The notes beneath the pieces were generated by a model. The model ran no database searches. It had not been told where the DNA came from and saw only the letters and a program-made list of their open reading frames with translations. Position numbers and translations under genes: made by a program. DNA of 64,000 nucleotides from Strobilurus pachycystidiatus (lineage: Eukaryota; Basidiomycota; Agaricomycetes; Agaricales; Physalacriaceae): NCBI GenBank assembly GCA_019915135.1, contig JAHLMK010000007.1, positions 1-64,000 of the forward strand, given 5' to 3'. Shown here in pieces: positions 31,701-46,700 of the stretch. The first letter of the stretch is position 1, and every line of letters begins with the position of its first letter.

Positions 31701-34700
31701 TACTCAACACACCTCACCCTCGCCACAGCACAAATTGAACGTCTTTACACCACAGAGACACTCTCCTCAACCTTTCTAAACCTAACCAGAAGTTGTTGTG
31801 AGTACCTAGACCCCCCCTAACCCTGCGTGCACAAGTCAAACGCCCATCCGAGTCACAGCGAGTGAGATTACGCACTCGGAATCAGTGCCCGATCCTAGTC
31901 TGGGCACATGCTCAACATAGCATTGAACGTATTGACTCACTTGCCCGCTTTCAACGCACAAGGGTCACACTTGAAGCCATCGAACGCGCAACGCGAGTCC
32001 TTCGCATTCCTCAAGTCTTCCGAGTCACATCGCAAGCCTCGCCTTGTCACTCTCAGTCGCGCACACTGTCCGTTGCTACCGTCACTGACCCGACTCAGTC
32101 AACGTACAAGTCCAGCGCCTCCGACGCCACTCCTCGACCTCCGCACCCTACGCCAAAGTTGTTCAGAGCGTGAAAACAATCGAAAACGCACTGTCAGCCA
32201 CGCCTTGTGCGCTTGAACAGTACATCTTCACCACGCAGTGCCCAACGCTGCATCAAGTCAGCAACCGGTCTACCACGAGTCCACAAAAAGCAAGCGCAAC
32301 AGCGCCTTCAACTGGCAGTGGACGCACCTCACCCTCGCCACAACACACGGAGACCGTCAAACCTAACCGACACCTCTCACCCTCGCCGCAACACCGGTTG
32401 ACCATTTTTTCAACTGCCGAGGCGCCCAGCGCACCCTAACCCTCACCCGCTTCATTCGCACGCAAACAACCTCAGTGACGGCGGAAGCACATCTCCATAT
32501 TCCAACCATGTTGAGCAACATTTCCTTCGCCCGAGCAGTTGCCTCGTGAGATTGACCTTTGTTGCCCATTTGTCAAAAAGCTAACACAAGTCTGATCACA
32601 GACGCGCCCGAGTCACATACGCTGTTCGAGCATTGCGTTACTCAAGAAAAACAAGTCCAGCACCTCAGACAGACACAGTCCCGTGTCCCGACTGTCACCG
32701 CAAACAAGTATCTTTGGTACTCAACACACCTCACCCTCGCCACAGCACAAATTGAACGTCTTTACACCACAGAGACACTCTCCTCAACCTTTCTAAACCT
32801 AACCAGAAGTTGTTGTGAGTACCTAGACCCCCCCTAACCCTGCGTGCACAAGTCAAACGCCCATCCGAGTCACAGCGAGTGAGATTACGCACTCGGAATC
32901 AGTGCCCGATCCTAGTCTGGGCACATGCTCAACATAGCATTGAACGTATTGACTCACTTGCCCGCTTTCAACGCACAAGGGTCACACTTGAAGCCATCGA
33001 ACGCGCAACGCGAGTCCTTCGCATTCCTCAAGTCTTCCGAGTCACATCGCAAGCCTCGCCTTGTCACTCTCAGTCGCGCACACTGTCCGTTGCTACCGTC
33101 ACTGACCCGACTCAGTCAACGTACAAGTCCAGCGCCTCCGACGCCACTCCTCGACCTCCGCACCCTACGCCAAAGTTGTTCAGAGCGTGAAAACAATCGA
33201 AAACGCACTGTCAGCCACGCCTTGTGCGCTTGAACAGTACATCTTCACCACGCAGTGCCCAACGCTGCATCAAGTCAGCAACCGGTCTACCACGAGTCCA
33301 CAAAAAGCAAGCGCAACAGCGCCTTCAACTGGCAGTGGACGCACCTCACCCTCGCCACAACACACGGAGACCGTCAAACCTAACCGACACCTCTCACCCT
33401 CGCCGCAACACCGGTTGACCATTTTTTCAACTGCCGAGGCGCCCAGCGCACCCTAACCCTCACCCGCTTCATTCGCACGCAAACAACCTCAGTGACGGCG
33501 GAAGCACATCTCCATATTCCAACCATGTTGAGCAACATTTCCTTCGCCCGAGCAGTTGCCTCGTGAGATTGACCTTTGTTGCCCATTTGTCAAAAAGCTA
33601 ACACAAGTCTGATCACAGACGCGCCCGAGTCACATACGCTGTTCGAGCATTGCGTTACTCAAGAAAAACAAGTCCAGCACCTCAGACAGACACAGTCCCG
33701 TGTCCCGACTGTCACCGCAAACAAGTATCTTTGGTACTCAACACACCTCACCCTCGCCACAGCACAAATTGAACGTCTTTACACCACAGAGACACTCTCC
33801 TCAACCTTTCTAAACCTAACCAGAAGTTGTTGTGAGTACCTAGACCCCCCCTAACCCTGCGTGCACAAGTCAAACGCCCATCCGAGTCACAGCGAGTGAG
33901 ATTACGCACTCGGAATCAGTGCCCGATCCTAGTCTGGGCACATGCTCAACATAGCATTGAACGTATTGACTCACTTGCCCGCTTTCAACGCACAAGGGTC
34001 ACACTTGAAGCCATCGAACGCGCAACGCGAGTCCTTCGCATTCCTCAAGTCTTCCGAGTCACATCGCAAGCCTCGCCTTGTCACTCTCAGTCGCGCACAC
34101 TGTCCGTTGCTACCGTCACTGACCCGACTCAGTCAACGTACAAGTCCAGCGCCTCCGACGCCACTCCTCGACCTCCGCACCCTACGCCAAAGTTGTTCAG
34201 AGCGTGAAAACAATCGAAAACGCACTGTCAGCCACGCCTTGTGCGCTTGAACAGTACATCTTCACCACGCAGTGCCCAACGCTGCATCAAGTCAGCAACC
34301 GGTCTACCACGAGTCCACAAAAAGCAAGCGCAACAGCGCCTTCAACTGGCAGTGGACGCACCTCACCCTCGCCACAACACACGGAGACCGTCAAACCTAA
34401 CCGACACCTCTCACCCTCGCCGCAACACCGGTTGACCATTTTTTCAACTGCCGAGGCGCCCAGCGCACCCTAACCCTCACCCGCTTCATTCGCACGCAAA
34501 CAACCTCAGTGACGGCGGAAGCACATCTCCATATTCCAACCATGTTGAGCAACATTTCCTTCGCCCGAGCAGTTGCCTCGTGAGATTGACCTTTGTTGCC
34601 CATTTGTCAAAAAGCTAACACAAGTCTGATCACAGACGCGCCCGAGTCACATACGCTGTTCGAGCATTGCGTTACTCAAGAAAAACAAGTCCAGCACCTC

Positions 34701-37700
34701 AGACAGACACAGTCCCGTGTCCCGACTGTCACCGCAAACAAGTATCTTTGGTACTCAACACACCTCACCCTCGCCACAGCACAAATTGAACGTCTTTACA
34801 CCACAGAGACACTCTCCTCAACCTTTCTAAACCTAACCAGAAGTTGTTGTGAGTACCTAGACCCCCCCTAACCCTGCGTGCACAAGTCAAACGCCCATCC
34901 GAGTCACAGCGAGTGAGATTACGCACTCGGAATCAGTGCCCGATCCTAGTCTGGGCACATGCTCAACATAGCATTGAACGTATTGACTCACTTGCCCGCT
35001 TTCAACGCACAAGGGTCACACTTGAAGCCATCGAACGCGCAACGCGAGTCCTTCGCATTCCTCAAGTCTTCCGAGTCACATCGCAAGCCTCGCCTTGTCA
35101 CTCTCAGTCGCGCACACTGTCCGTTGCTACCGTCACTGACCCGACTCAGTCAACGTACAAGTCCAGCGCCTCCGACGCCACTCCTCGACCTCCGCACCCT
35201 ACGCCAAAGTTGTTCAGAGCGTGAAAACAATCGAAAACGCACTGTCAGCCACGCCTTGTGCGCTTGAACAGTACATCTTCACCACGCAGTGCCCAACGCT
35301 GCATCAAGTCAGCAACCGGTCTACCACGAGTCCACAAAAAGCAAGCGCAACAGCGCCTTCAACTGGCAGTGGACGCACCTCACCCTCGCCACAACACACG
35401 GAGACCGTCAAACCTAACCAACACCTCTCACCCTCGCCGCAACACCGGTTGACCATTTTTTCAACTGCCGAGGCGCCCAGCGCACCCTAACCCTCACCCG
35501 CTTCATTCGCACGCAAACAACCTCAGTGACGGCGGAAGCACATCTCCATATTCCAACCATGTTGAGCAACATTTCCTTCGCCCGAGCAGTTGCCTCGTGA
35601 GATTGACCTTTGTTGCCCATTTGTCAAAAAGCTAACACAAGTCTGATCACAGACGCGCCCGAGTCACATACGCTGTTCGAGCATTGCGTTACTCAAGAAA
35701 AACAAGTCCAGCACCTCAGACAGACACAGTCCCGTGTCCCGACTGTCACCGCAAACAAGTATCTTTGGTACTCAACACACCTCACCCTCGCCACAGCACA
35801 AATTGAACGTCTTTACACCACAGAGACACTCTCCTCAACCTTTCTAAACCTAACCAGAAGTTGTTGTGAGTACCTAGACCCCCCCTAACCCTGCGTGCAC
35901 AAGTCAAACGCCCATCCGAGTCACAGCGAGTGAGATTACGCACTCGGAATCAGTGCCCGATCCTAGTCTGGGCACATGCTCAACATAGCATTGAACGTAT
36001 TGACTCACTTGCCCGCTTTCAACGCACAAGGGTCACACTTGAAGCCATCGAACGCGCAACGCGAGTCCTTCGCATTCCTCAAGTCTTCCGAGTCACATCG
36101 CAAGCCTCGCCTTGTCACTCTCAGTCGCGCACACTGTCCGTTGCTACCGTCACTGACCCGACTCAGTCAACGTACAAGTCCAGCGCCTCCGACGCCACTC
36201 CTCGACCTCCGCACCCTACGCCAAAGTTGTTCAGAGCGTGAAAACAATCGAAAACGCACTGTCAGCCACGCCTTGTGCGCTTGAACAGTACATCTTCACC
36301 ACGCAGTGCCCAACGCTGCATCAAGTCAGCAACCGGTCTACCACGAGTCCACAAAAAGCAAGCGCAACAGCGCCTTCAACTGGCAGTGGACGCACCTCAC
36401 CCTCGCCACAACACACGGAGACCGTCAAACCTAACCAACACCTCTCACCCTCGCCGCAACACCGGTTGACCATTTTTTCAACTGCCGAGGCGCCCAGCGC
36501 ACCCTAACCCTCACCCGCTTCATTCGCACGCAAACAACCTCAGTGACGGCGGAAGCACATCTCCATATTCCAACCATGTTGAGCAACATTTCCTTCGCCC
36601 GAGCAGTTGCCTCGTGAGATTGACCTTTGTTGCCCATTTGTCAAAAAGCTAACACAAGTCTGATCACAGACGCGCCCGAGTCACATACGCTGTTCGAGCA
36701 TTGCGTTACTCAAGAAAAACAAGTCCAGCACCTCAGACAGACACAGTCCCGTGTCCCGACTGTCACCGCAAACAAGTATCTTTGGTACTCAACACACCTC
36801 ACCCTCGCCACAGCACAAATTGAACGTCTTTACACCACAGAGACACTCTCCTCAACCTTTCTAAACCTAACCAGAAGTTGTTGTGAGTACCTAGACCCCC
36901 CCTAACCCTGCGTGCACAAGTCAAACGCCCATCCGAGTCACAGCGAGTGAGATTACGCACTCGGAATCAGTGCCCGATCCTAGTCTGGGCACATGCTCAA
37001 CATAGCATTGAACGTATTGACTCACTTGCCCGCTTTCAACGCACAAGGGTCACACTTGAAGCCATCGAACGCGCAACGCGAGTCCTTCGCATTCCTCAAG
37101 TCTTCCGAGTCACATCGCAAGCCTCGCCTTGTCACTCTCAGTCGCGCACACTGTCCGTTGCTACCGTCACTGACCCGACTCAGTCAACGTACAAGTCCAG
37201 CGCCTCCGACGCCACTCCTCGACCTCCGCACCCTACGCCAAAGTTGTTCAGAGCGTGAAAACAATCGAAAACGCACTGTCAGCCACGCCTTGTGCGCTTG
37301 AACAGTACATCTTCACCACGCAGTGCCCAACGCTGCATCAAGTCAGCAACCGGTCTACCACGAGTCCACAAAAAGCAAGCGCAACAGCGCCTTCAACTGG
37401 CAGTGGACGCACCTCACCCTCGCCACAACACACGGAGACCGTCAAACCTAACCAACACCTCTCACCCTCGCCGCAACACCGGTTGACCATTTTTTCAACT
37501 GCCGAGGCGCCCAGCGCACCCTAACCCTCACCCGCTTCATTCGCACGCAAACAACCTCAGTGACGGCGGAAGCACATCTCCATATTCCAACCATGTTGAG
37601 CAACATTTCCTTCGCCCGAGCAGTTGCCTCGTGAGATTGACCTTTGTTGCCCATTTGTCAAAAAGCTAACACAAGTCTGATCACAGACGCGCCCGAGTCA

Positions 37701-40700
37701 CATACGCTGTTCGAGCATTGCGTTACTCAAGAAAAACAAGTCCAGCACCTCAGACAGACACAGTCCCGTGTCCCGACTGTCACCGCAAACAAGTATCTTT
37801 GGTACTCAACACACCTCACCCTCGCCACAGCACAAATTGAACGTCTTTACACCACAGAGACACTCTCCTCAACCTTTCTAAACCTAACCAGAAGTTGTTG
37901 TGAGTACCTAGACCCCCCCTAACCCTGCGTGCACAAGTCAAACGCCCATCCGAGTCACAGCGAGTGAGATTACGCACTCGGAATCAGTGCCCGATCCTAG
38001 TCTGGGCACATGCTCAACATAGCATTGAACGTATTGACTCACTTGCCCGCTTTCAACGCACAAGGGTCACACTTGAAGCCATCGAACGCGCAACGCGAGT
38101 CCTTCGCATTCCTCAAGTCTTCCGAGTCACATCGCAAGCCTCGCCTTGTCACTCTCAGTCGCGCACACTGTCCGTTGCTACCGTCACTGACCCGACTCAG
38201 TCAACGTACAAGTCCAGCGCCTCCGACGCCACTCCTCGACCTCCGCACCCTACGCCAAAGTTGTTCAGAGCGTGAAAACAATCGAAAACGCACTGTCAGC
38301 CACGCCTTGTGCGCTTGAACAGTACATCTTCACCACGCAGTGCCCAACGCTGCATCAAGTCAGCAACCGGTCTACCACGAGTCCACAAAAAGCAAGCGCA
38401 ACAGCGCCTTCAACTGGCAGTGGACGCACCTCACCCTCGCCACAACACACGGAGACCGTCAAACCTAACCAACACCTCTCACCCTCGCCGCAACACCGGT
38501 TGACCATTTTTTCAACTGCCGAGGCGCCCAGCGCACCCTAACCCTCACCCGCTTCATTCGCACGCAAACAACCTCAGTGACGGCGGAAGCACATCTCCAT
38601 ATTCCAACCATGTTGAGCAACATTTCCTTCGCCCGAGCAGTTGCCTCGTGAGATTGACCTTTGTTGCCCATTTGTCAAAAAGCTAACACAAGTCTGATCA
38701 CAGACGCGCCCGAGTCACATACGCTGTTCGAGCATTGCGTTACTCAAGAAAAACAAGTCCAGCACCTCAGACAGACACAGTCCCGTGTCCCGACTGTCAC
38801 CGCAAACAAGTATCTTTGGTACTCAACACACCTCACCCTCGCCACAGCACAAATTGAACGTCTTTACACCACAGAGACACTCTCCTCAACCTTTCTAAAC
38901 CTAACCAGAAGTTGTTGTGAGTACCTAGACCCCCCCTAACCCTGCGTGCACAAGTCAAACGCCCATCCGAGTCACAGCGAGTGAGATTACGCACTCGGAA
39001 TCAGTGCCCGATCCTAGTCTGGGCACATGCTCAACATAGCATTGAACGTATTGACTCACTTGCCCGCTTTCAACGCACAAGGGTCACACTTGAAGCCATC
39101 GAACGCGCAACGCGAGTCCTTCGCATTCCTCAAGTCTTCCGAGTCACATCGCAAGCCTCGCCTTGTCACTCTCAGTCGCGCACACTGTCCGTTGCTACCG
39201 TCACTGACCCGACTCAGTCAACGTACAAGTCCAGCGCCTCCGACGCCACTCCTCGACCTCCGCACCCTACGCCAAAGTTGTTCAGAGCGTGAAAACAATC
39301 GAAAACGCACTGTCAGCCACGCCTTGTGCGCTTGAACAGTACATCTTCACCACGCAGTGCCCAACGCTGCATCAAGTCAGCAACCGGTCTACCACGAGTC
39401 CACAAAAAGCAAGCGCAACAGCGCCTTCAACTGGCAGTGGACGCACCTCACCCTCGCCACAACACACGGAGACCGTCAAACCTAACCAACACCTCTCACC
39501 CTCGCCGCAACACCGGTTGACCATTTTTTCAACTGCCGAGGCGCCCAGCGCACCCTAACCCTCACCCGCTTCATTCGCACGCAAACAACCTCAGTGACGG
39601 CGGAAGCACATCTCCATATTCCAACCATGTTGAGCAACATTTCCTTCGCCCGAGCAGTTGCCTCGTGAGATTGACCTTTGTTGCCCATTTGTCAAAAAGC
39701 TAACACAAGTCTGATCACAGACGCGCCCGAGTCACATACGCTGTTCGAGCATTGCGTTACTCAAGAAAAACAAGTCCAGCACCTCAGACAGACACAGTCC
39801 CGTGTCCCGACTGTCACCGCAAACAAGTATCTTTGGTACTCAACACACCTCACCCTCGCCACAGCACAAATTGAACGTCTTTACACCACAGAGACACTCT
39901 CCTCAACCTTTCTAAACCTAACCAGAAGTTGTTGTGAGTACCTAGACCCCCCCTAACCCTGCGTGCACAAGTCAAACGCCCATCCGAGTCACAGCGAGTG
40001 AGATTACGCACTCGGAATCAGTGCCCGATCCTAGTCTGGGCACATGCTCAACATAGCATTGAACGTATTGACTCACTTGCCCGCTTTCAACGCACAAGGG
40101 TCACACTTGAAGCCATCGAACGCGCAACGCGAGTCCTTCGCATTCCTCAAGTCTTCCGAGTCACATCGCAAGCCTCGCCTTGTCACTCTCAGTCGCGCAC
40201 ACTGTCCGTTGCTACCGTCACTGACCCGACTCAGTCAACGTACAAGTCCAGCGCCTCCGACGCCACTCCTCGACCTCCGCACCCTACGCCAAAGTTGTTC
40301 AGAGCGTGAAAACAATCGAAAACGCACTGTCAGCCACGCCTTGTGCGCTTGAACAGTACATCTTCACCACGCAGTGCCCAACGCTGCATCAAGTCAGCAA
40401 CCGGTCTACCACAAGTCCACAAAAAGCAAGCGCAACAGCGCCTTCAACTGGCAGTGGACGCACCTCACCCTCGCCACAACACACGGAGACCGTCAAACCT
40501 AACCAACACCTCTCACCCTCGCCGCAACACCGGTTGACCATTTTTTCAACTGCCGAGGCGCCCAGCGCACCCTAACCCTCACCCGCTTCATTCGCACGCA
40601 AACAACCTCAGTGACGGCGGAAGCACATCTCCATATTCCAACCATGTTGAGCAACATTTCCTTCGCCCGAGCAGTTGCCTCGTGAGATTGACCTTTGTTG

Positions 40701-43700
40701 CCCATTTGTCAAAAAGCTAACACAAGTCTGATCACAGACGCGCCCGAGTCACATACGCTGTTCGAGCATTGCGTTACTCAAGAAAAACAAGTCCAGCACC
40801 TCAGACAGACACAGTCCCGTGTCCCGACTGTCACCGCAAACAAGTATCTTTGGTACTCAACACACCTCACCCTCGCCACAGCACAAATTGAACGTCTTTA
40901 CACCACAGAGACACTCTCCTCAACCTTTCTAAACCTAACCAGAAGTTGTTGTGAGTACCTAGACCCCCCCTAACCCTGCGTGCACAAGTCAAACGCCCAT
41001 CCGAGTCACAGCGAGTGAGATTACGCACTCGGAATCAGTGCCCGATCCTAGTCTGGGCACATGCTCAACATAGCATTGAACGTATTGACTCACTTGCCCG
41101 CTTTCAACGCACAAGGGTCACACTTGAAGCCATCGAACGCGCAACGCGAGTCCTTCGCATTCCTCAAGTCTTCCGAGTCACATCGCAAGCCTCGCCTTGT
41201 CACTCTCAGTCGCGCACACTGTCCGTTGCTACCGTCACTGACCCGACTCAGTCAACGTACAAGTCCAGCGCCTCCGACGCCACTCCTCGACCTCCGCACC
41301 CTACGCCAAAGTTGTTCAGAGCGTGAAAACAATCGAAAACGCACTGTCAGCCACGCCTTGTGCGCTTGAACAGTACATCTTCACCACGCAGTGCCCAACG
41401 CTGCATCAAGTCAGCAACCGGTCTACCACAAGTCCACAAAAAGCAAGCGCAACAGCGCCTTCAACTGGCAGTGGACGCACCTCACCCTCGCCACAACACA
41501 CGGAGACCGTCAAACCTAACCAACACCTCTCACCCTCGCCGCAACACCGGTTGACCATTTTTTCAACTGCCGAGGCGCCCAGCGCACCCTAACCCTCACC
41601 CGCTTCATTCGCACGCAAACAACCTCAGTGACGGCGGAAGCACATCTCCATATTCCAACCATGTTGAGCAACATTTCCTTCGCCCGAGCAGTTGCCTCGT
41701 GAGATTGACCTTTGTTGCCCATTTGTCAAAAAGCTAACACAAGTCTGATCACAGACGCGCCCGAGTCACATACGCTGTTCGAGCATTGCGTTACTCAAGA
41801 AAAACAAGTCCAGCACCTCAGACAGACACAGTCCCGTGTCCCGACTGTCACCGCAAACAAGTATCTTTGGTACTCAACACACCTCACCCTCGCCACAGCA
41901 CAAATTGAACGTCTTTACACCACAGAGACACTCTCCTCAACCTTTCTAAACCTAACCAGAAGTTGTTGTGAGTACCTAGACCCCCCCTAACCCTGCGTGC
42001 ACAAGTCAAACGCCCATCCGAGTCACAGCGAGTGAGATTACGCACTCGGAATCAGTGCCCGATCCTAGTCTGGGCACATGCTCAACATAGCATTGAACGT
42101 ATTGACTCACTTGCCCGCTTTCAACGCACAAGGGTCACACTTGAAGCCATCGAACGCGCAACGCGAGTCCTTCGCATTCCTCAAGTCTTCCGAGTCACAT
42201 CGCAAGCCTCGCCTTGTCACTCTCAGTCGCGCACACTGTCCGTTGCTACCGTCACTGACCCGACTCAGTCAACGTACAAGTCCAGCGCCTCCGACGCCAC
42301 TCCTCGACCTCCGCACCCTACGCCAAAGTTGTTCAGAGCGTGAAAACAATCGAAAACGCACTGTCAGCCACGCCTTGTGCGCTTGAACAGTACATCTTCA
42401 CCACGCAGTGCCCAACGCTGCATCAAGTCAGCAACCGGTCTACCACGAGTCCACAAAAAGCAAGCGCAACAGCGCCTTCAACTGGCAGTGGACGCACCTC
42501 ACCCTCGCCACAACACACGGAGACCGTCAAACCTAACCAACACCTCTCACCCTCGCCGCAACACCGGTTGACCATTTTTTCAACTGCCGAGGCGCCCAGC
42601 GCACCCTAACCCTCACCCGCTTCATTCGCACGCAAACAACCTCAGTGACGGCGGAAGCACATCTCCATATTCCAACCATGTTGAGCAACATTTCCTTCGC
42701 CCGAGCAGTTGCCTCGTGAGATTGACCTTTGTTGCCCATTTGTCAAAAAGCTAACACAAGTCTGATCACAGACGCGCCCGAGTCACATACGCTGTTCGAG
42801 CATTGCGTTACTCAAGAAAAACAAGTCCAGCACCTCAGACAGACACAGTCCCGTGTCCCGACTGTCACCGCAAACAAGTATCTTTGGTACTCAACACACC
42901 TCACCCTCGCCACAGCACAAATTGAACGTCTTTACACCACAGAGACACTCTCCTCAACCTTTCTAAACCTAACCAGAAGTTGTTGTGAGTACCTAGACCC
43001 CCCCTAACCCTGCGTGCACAAGTCAAACGCCCATCCGAGTCACAGCGAGTGAGATTACGCACTCGGAATCAGTGCCCGATCCTAGTCTGGGCACATGCTC
43101 AACATAGCATTGAACGTATTGACTCACTTGCCCGCTTTCAACGCACAAGGGTCACACTTGAAGCCATCGAACGCGCAACGCGAGTCCTTCGCATTCCTCA
43201 AGTCTTCCGAGTCACATCGCAAGCCTCGCCTTGTCACTCTCAGTCGCGCACACTGTCCGTTGCTACCGTCACTGACCCGACTCAGTCAACGTACAAGTCC
43301 AGCGCCTCCGACGCCACTCCTCGACCTCCGCACCCTACGCCAAAGTTGTTCAGAGCGTGAAAACAATCGAAAACGCACTGTCAGCCACGCCTTGTGCGCT
43401 TGAACAGTACATCTTCACCACGCAGTGCCCAACGCTGCATCAAGTCAGCAACCGGTCTACCACGAGTCCACAAAAAGCAAGCGCAACAGCGCCTTCAACT
43501 GGCAGTGGACGCACCTCACCCTCGCCACAACACACGGAGACCGTCAAACCTAACCAACACCTCTCACCCTCGCCGCAACACCGGTTGACCATTTTTTCAA
43601 CTGCCGAGGCGCCCAGCGCACCCTAACCCTCACCCGCTTCATTCGCACGCAAACAACCTCAGTGACGGCGGAAGCACATCTCCATATTCCAACCATGTTG

Positions 43701-46700
43701 AGCAACATTTCCTTCGCCCGAGCAGTTGCCTCGTGAGATTGACCTTTGTTGCCCATTTGTCAAAAAGCTAACACAAGTCTGATCACAGACGCGCCCGAGT
43801 CACATACGCTGTTCGAGCATTGCGTTACTCAAGAAAAACAAGTCCAGCACCTCAGACAGACACAGTCCCGTGTCCCGACTGTCACCGCAAACAAGTATCT
43901 TTGGTACTCAACACACCTCACCCTCGCCACAGCACAAATTGAACGTCTTTACACCACAGAGACACTCTCCTCAACCTTTCTAAACCTAACCAGAAGTTGT
44001 TGTGAGTACCTAGACCCCCCCTAACCCTGCGTGCACAAGTCAAACGCCCATCCGAGTCACAGCGAGTGAGATTACGCACTCGGAATCAGTGCCCGATCCT
44101 AGTCTGGGCACATGCTCAACATAGCATTGAACGTATTGACTCACTTGCCCGCTTTCAACGCACAAGGGTCACACTTGAAGCCATCGAACGCGCAACGCGA
44201 GTCCTTCGCATTCCTCAAGTCTTCCGAGTCACATCGCAAGCCTCGCCTTGTCACTCTCAGTCGCGCACACTGTCCGTTGCTACCGTCACTGACCCGACTC
44301 AGTCAACGTACAAGTCCAGCGCCTCCGACGCCACTCCTCGACCTCCGCACCCTACGCCAAAGTTGTTCAGAGCGTGAAAACAATCGAAAACGCACTGTCA
44401 GCCACGCCTTGTGCGCTTGAACAGTACATCTTCACCACGCAGTGCCCAACGCTGCATCAAGTCAGCAACCGGTCTACCACGAGTCCACAAAAAGCAAGCG
44501 CAACAGCGCCTTCAACTGGCAGTGGACGCACCTCACCCTCGCCACAACACACGGAGACCGTCAAACCTAACCAACACCTCTCACCCTCGCCGCAACACCG
44601 GTTGACCATTTTTTCAACTGCCGAGGCGCCCAGCGCACCCTAACCCTCACCCGCTTCATTCGCACGCAAACAACCTCAGTGACGGCGGAAGCACATCTCC
44701 ATATTCCAACCATGTTGAGCAACATTTCCTTCGCCCGAGCAGTTGCCTCGTGAGATTGACCTTTGTTGCCCATTTGTCAAAAAGCTAACACAAGTCTGAT
44801 CACAGACGCGCCCGAGTCACATACGCTGTTCGAGCATTGCGTTACTCAAGAAAAACAAGTCCAGCACCTCAGACAGACACAGTCCCGTGTCCCGACTGTC
44901 ACCGCAAACAAGTATCTTTGGTACTCAACACACCTCACCCTCGCCACAGCACAAATTGAACGTCTTTACACCACAGAGACACTCTCCTCAACCTTTCTAA
45001 ACCTAACCAGAAGTTGTTGTGAGTACCTAGACCCCCCCTAACCCTGCGTGCACAAGTCAAACGCCCATCCGAGTCACAGCGAGTGAGATTACGCACTCGG
45101 AATCAGTGCCCGATCCTAGTCTGGGCACATGCTCAACATAGCATTGAACGTATTGACTCACTTGCCCGCTTTCAACGCACAAGGGTCACACTTGAAGCCA
45201 TCGAACGCGCAACGCGAGTCCTTCGCATTCCTCAAGTCTTCCGAGTCACATCGCAAGCCTCGCCTTGTCACTCTCAGTCGCGCACACTGTCCGTTGCTAC
45301 CGTCACTGACCCGACTCAGTCAACGTACAAGTCCAGCGCCTCCGACGCCACTCCTCGACCTCCGCACCCTACGCCAAAGTTGTTCAGAGCGTGAAAACAA
45401 TCGAAAACGCACTGTCAGCCACGCCTTGTGCGCTTGAACAGTACATCTTCACCACGCAGTGCCCAACGCTGCATCAAGTCAGCAACCGGTCTACCACGAG
45501 TCCACAAAAAGCAAGCGCAACAGCGCCTTCAACTGGCAGTGGACGCACCTCACCCTCGCCACAACACACGGAGACCGTCAAACCTAACCAACACCTCTCA
45601 CCCTCGCCGCAACACCGGTTGACCATTTTTTCAACTGCCGAGGCGCCCAGCGCACCCTAACCCTCACCCGCTTCATTCGCACGCAAACAACCTCAGTGAC
45701 GGCGGAAGCACATCTCCATATTCCAACCATGTTGAGCAACATTTCCTTCGCCCGAGCAGTTGCCTCGTGAGATTGACCTTTGTTGCCCATTTGTCAAAAA
45801 GCTAACACAAGTCTGATCACAGACGCGCCCGAGTCACATACGCTGTTCGAGCATTGCGTTACTCAAGAAAAACAAGTCCAGCACCTCAGACAGACACAGT
45901 CCCGTGTCCCGACTGTCACCGCAAACAAGTATCTTTGGTACTCAACACACCTCACCCTCGCCACAGCACAAATTGAACGTCTTTACACCACAGAGACACT
46001 CTCCTCAACCTTTCTAAACCTAACCAAAAGTTGTTGTGAGTACCTAGACCCCCCCTAACCCTGCGTGCACAAGTCAAACGCCCATCCGAGTCACAGCGAG
46101 TGAGATTACGCACTCGGAATCAGTGCCCGATCCTAGTCTGGGCACATGCTCAACATAGCATTGAACGTATTGACTCACTTGCCCGCTTTCAACGCACAAG
46201 GGTCACACTTGAAGCCATCGAACGCGCAACGCGAGTCCTTCGCATTCCTCAAGTCTTCCGAGTCACATCGCAAGCCTCGCCTTGTCACTCTCAGTCGCGC
46301 ACACTGTCCGTTGCTACCGTCACTGACCCGACTCAGTCAACGTACAAGTCCAGCGCCTCCGACGCCACTCCTCGACCTCCGCACCCTACGCCAAAGTTGT
46401 TCAGAGCGTGAAAACAATCGAAAACGCACTGTCAGCCACGCCTTGTGCGCTTGAACAGTACATCTTCACCACGCAGTGCCCAACGCTGCATCAAGTCAGC
46501 AACCGGTCTACCACGAGTCCACAAAAAGCAAGCGCAACAGCGCCTTCAACTGGCAGTGGACGCACCTCACCCTCGCCACAACACACGGAGACCGTCAAAC
46601 CTAACCAACACCTCTCACCCTCGCCGCAACACCGGTTGACCATTTTTTCAACTGCCGAGGCGCCCAGCGCACCCTAACCCTCACCCGCTTCATTCGCACG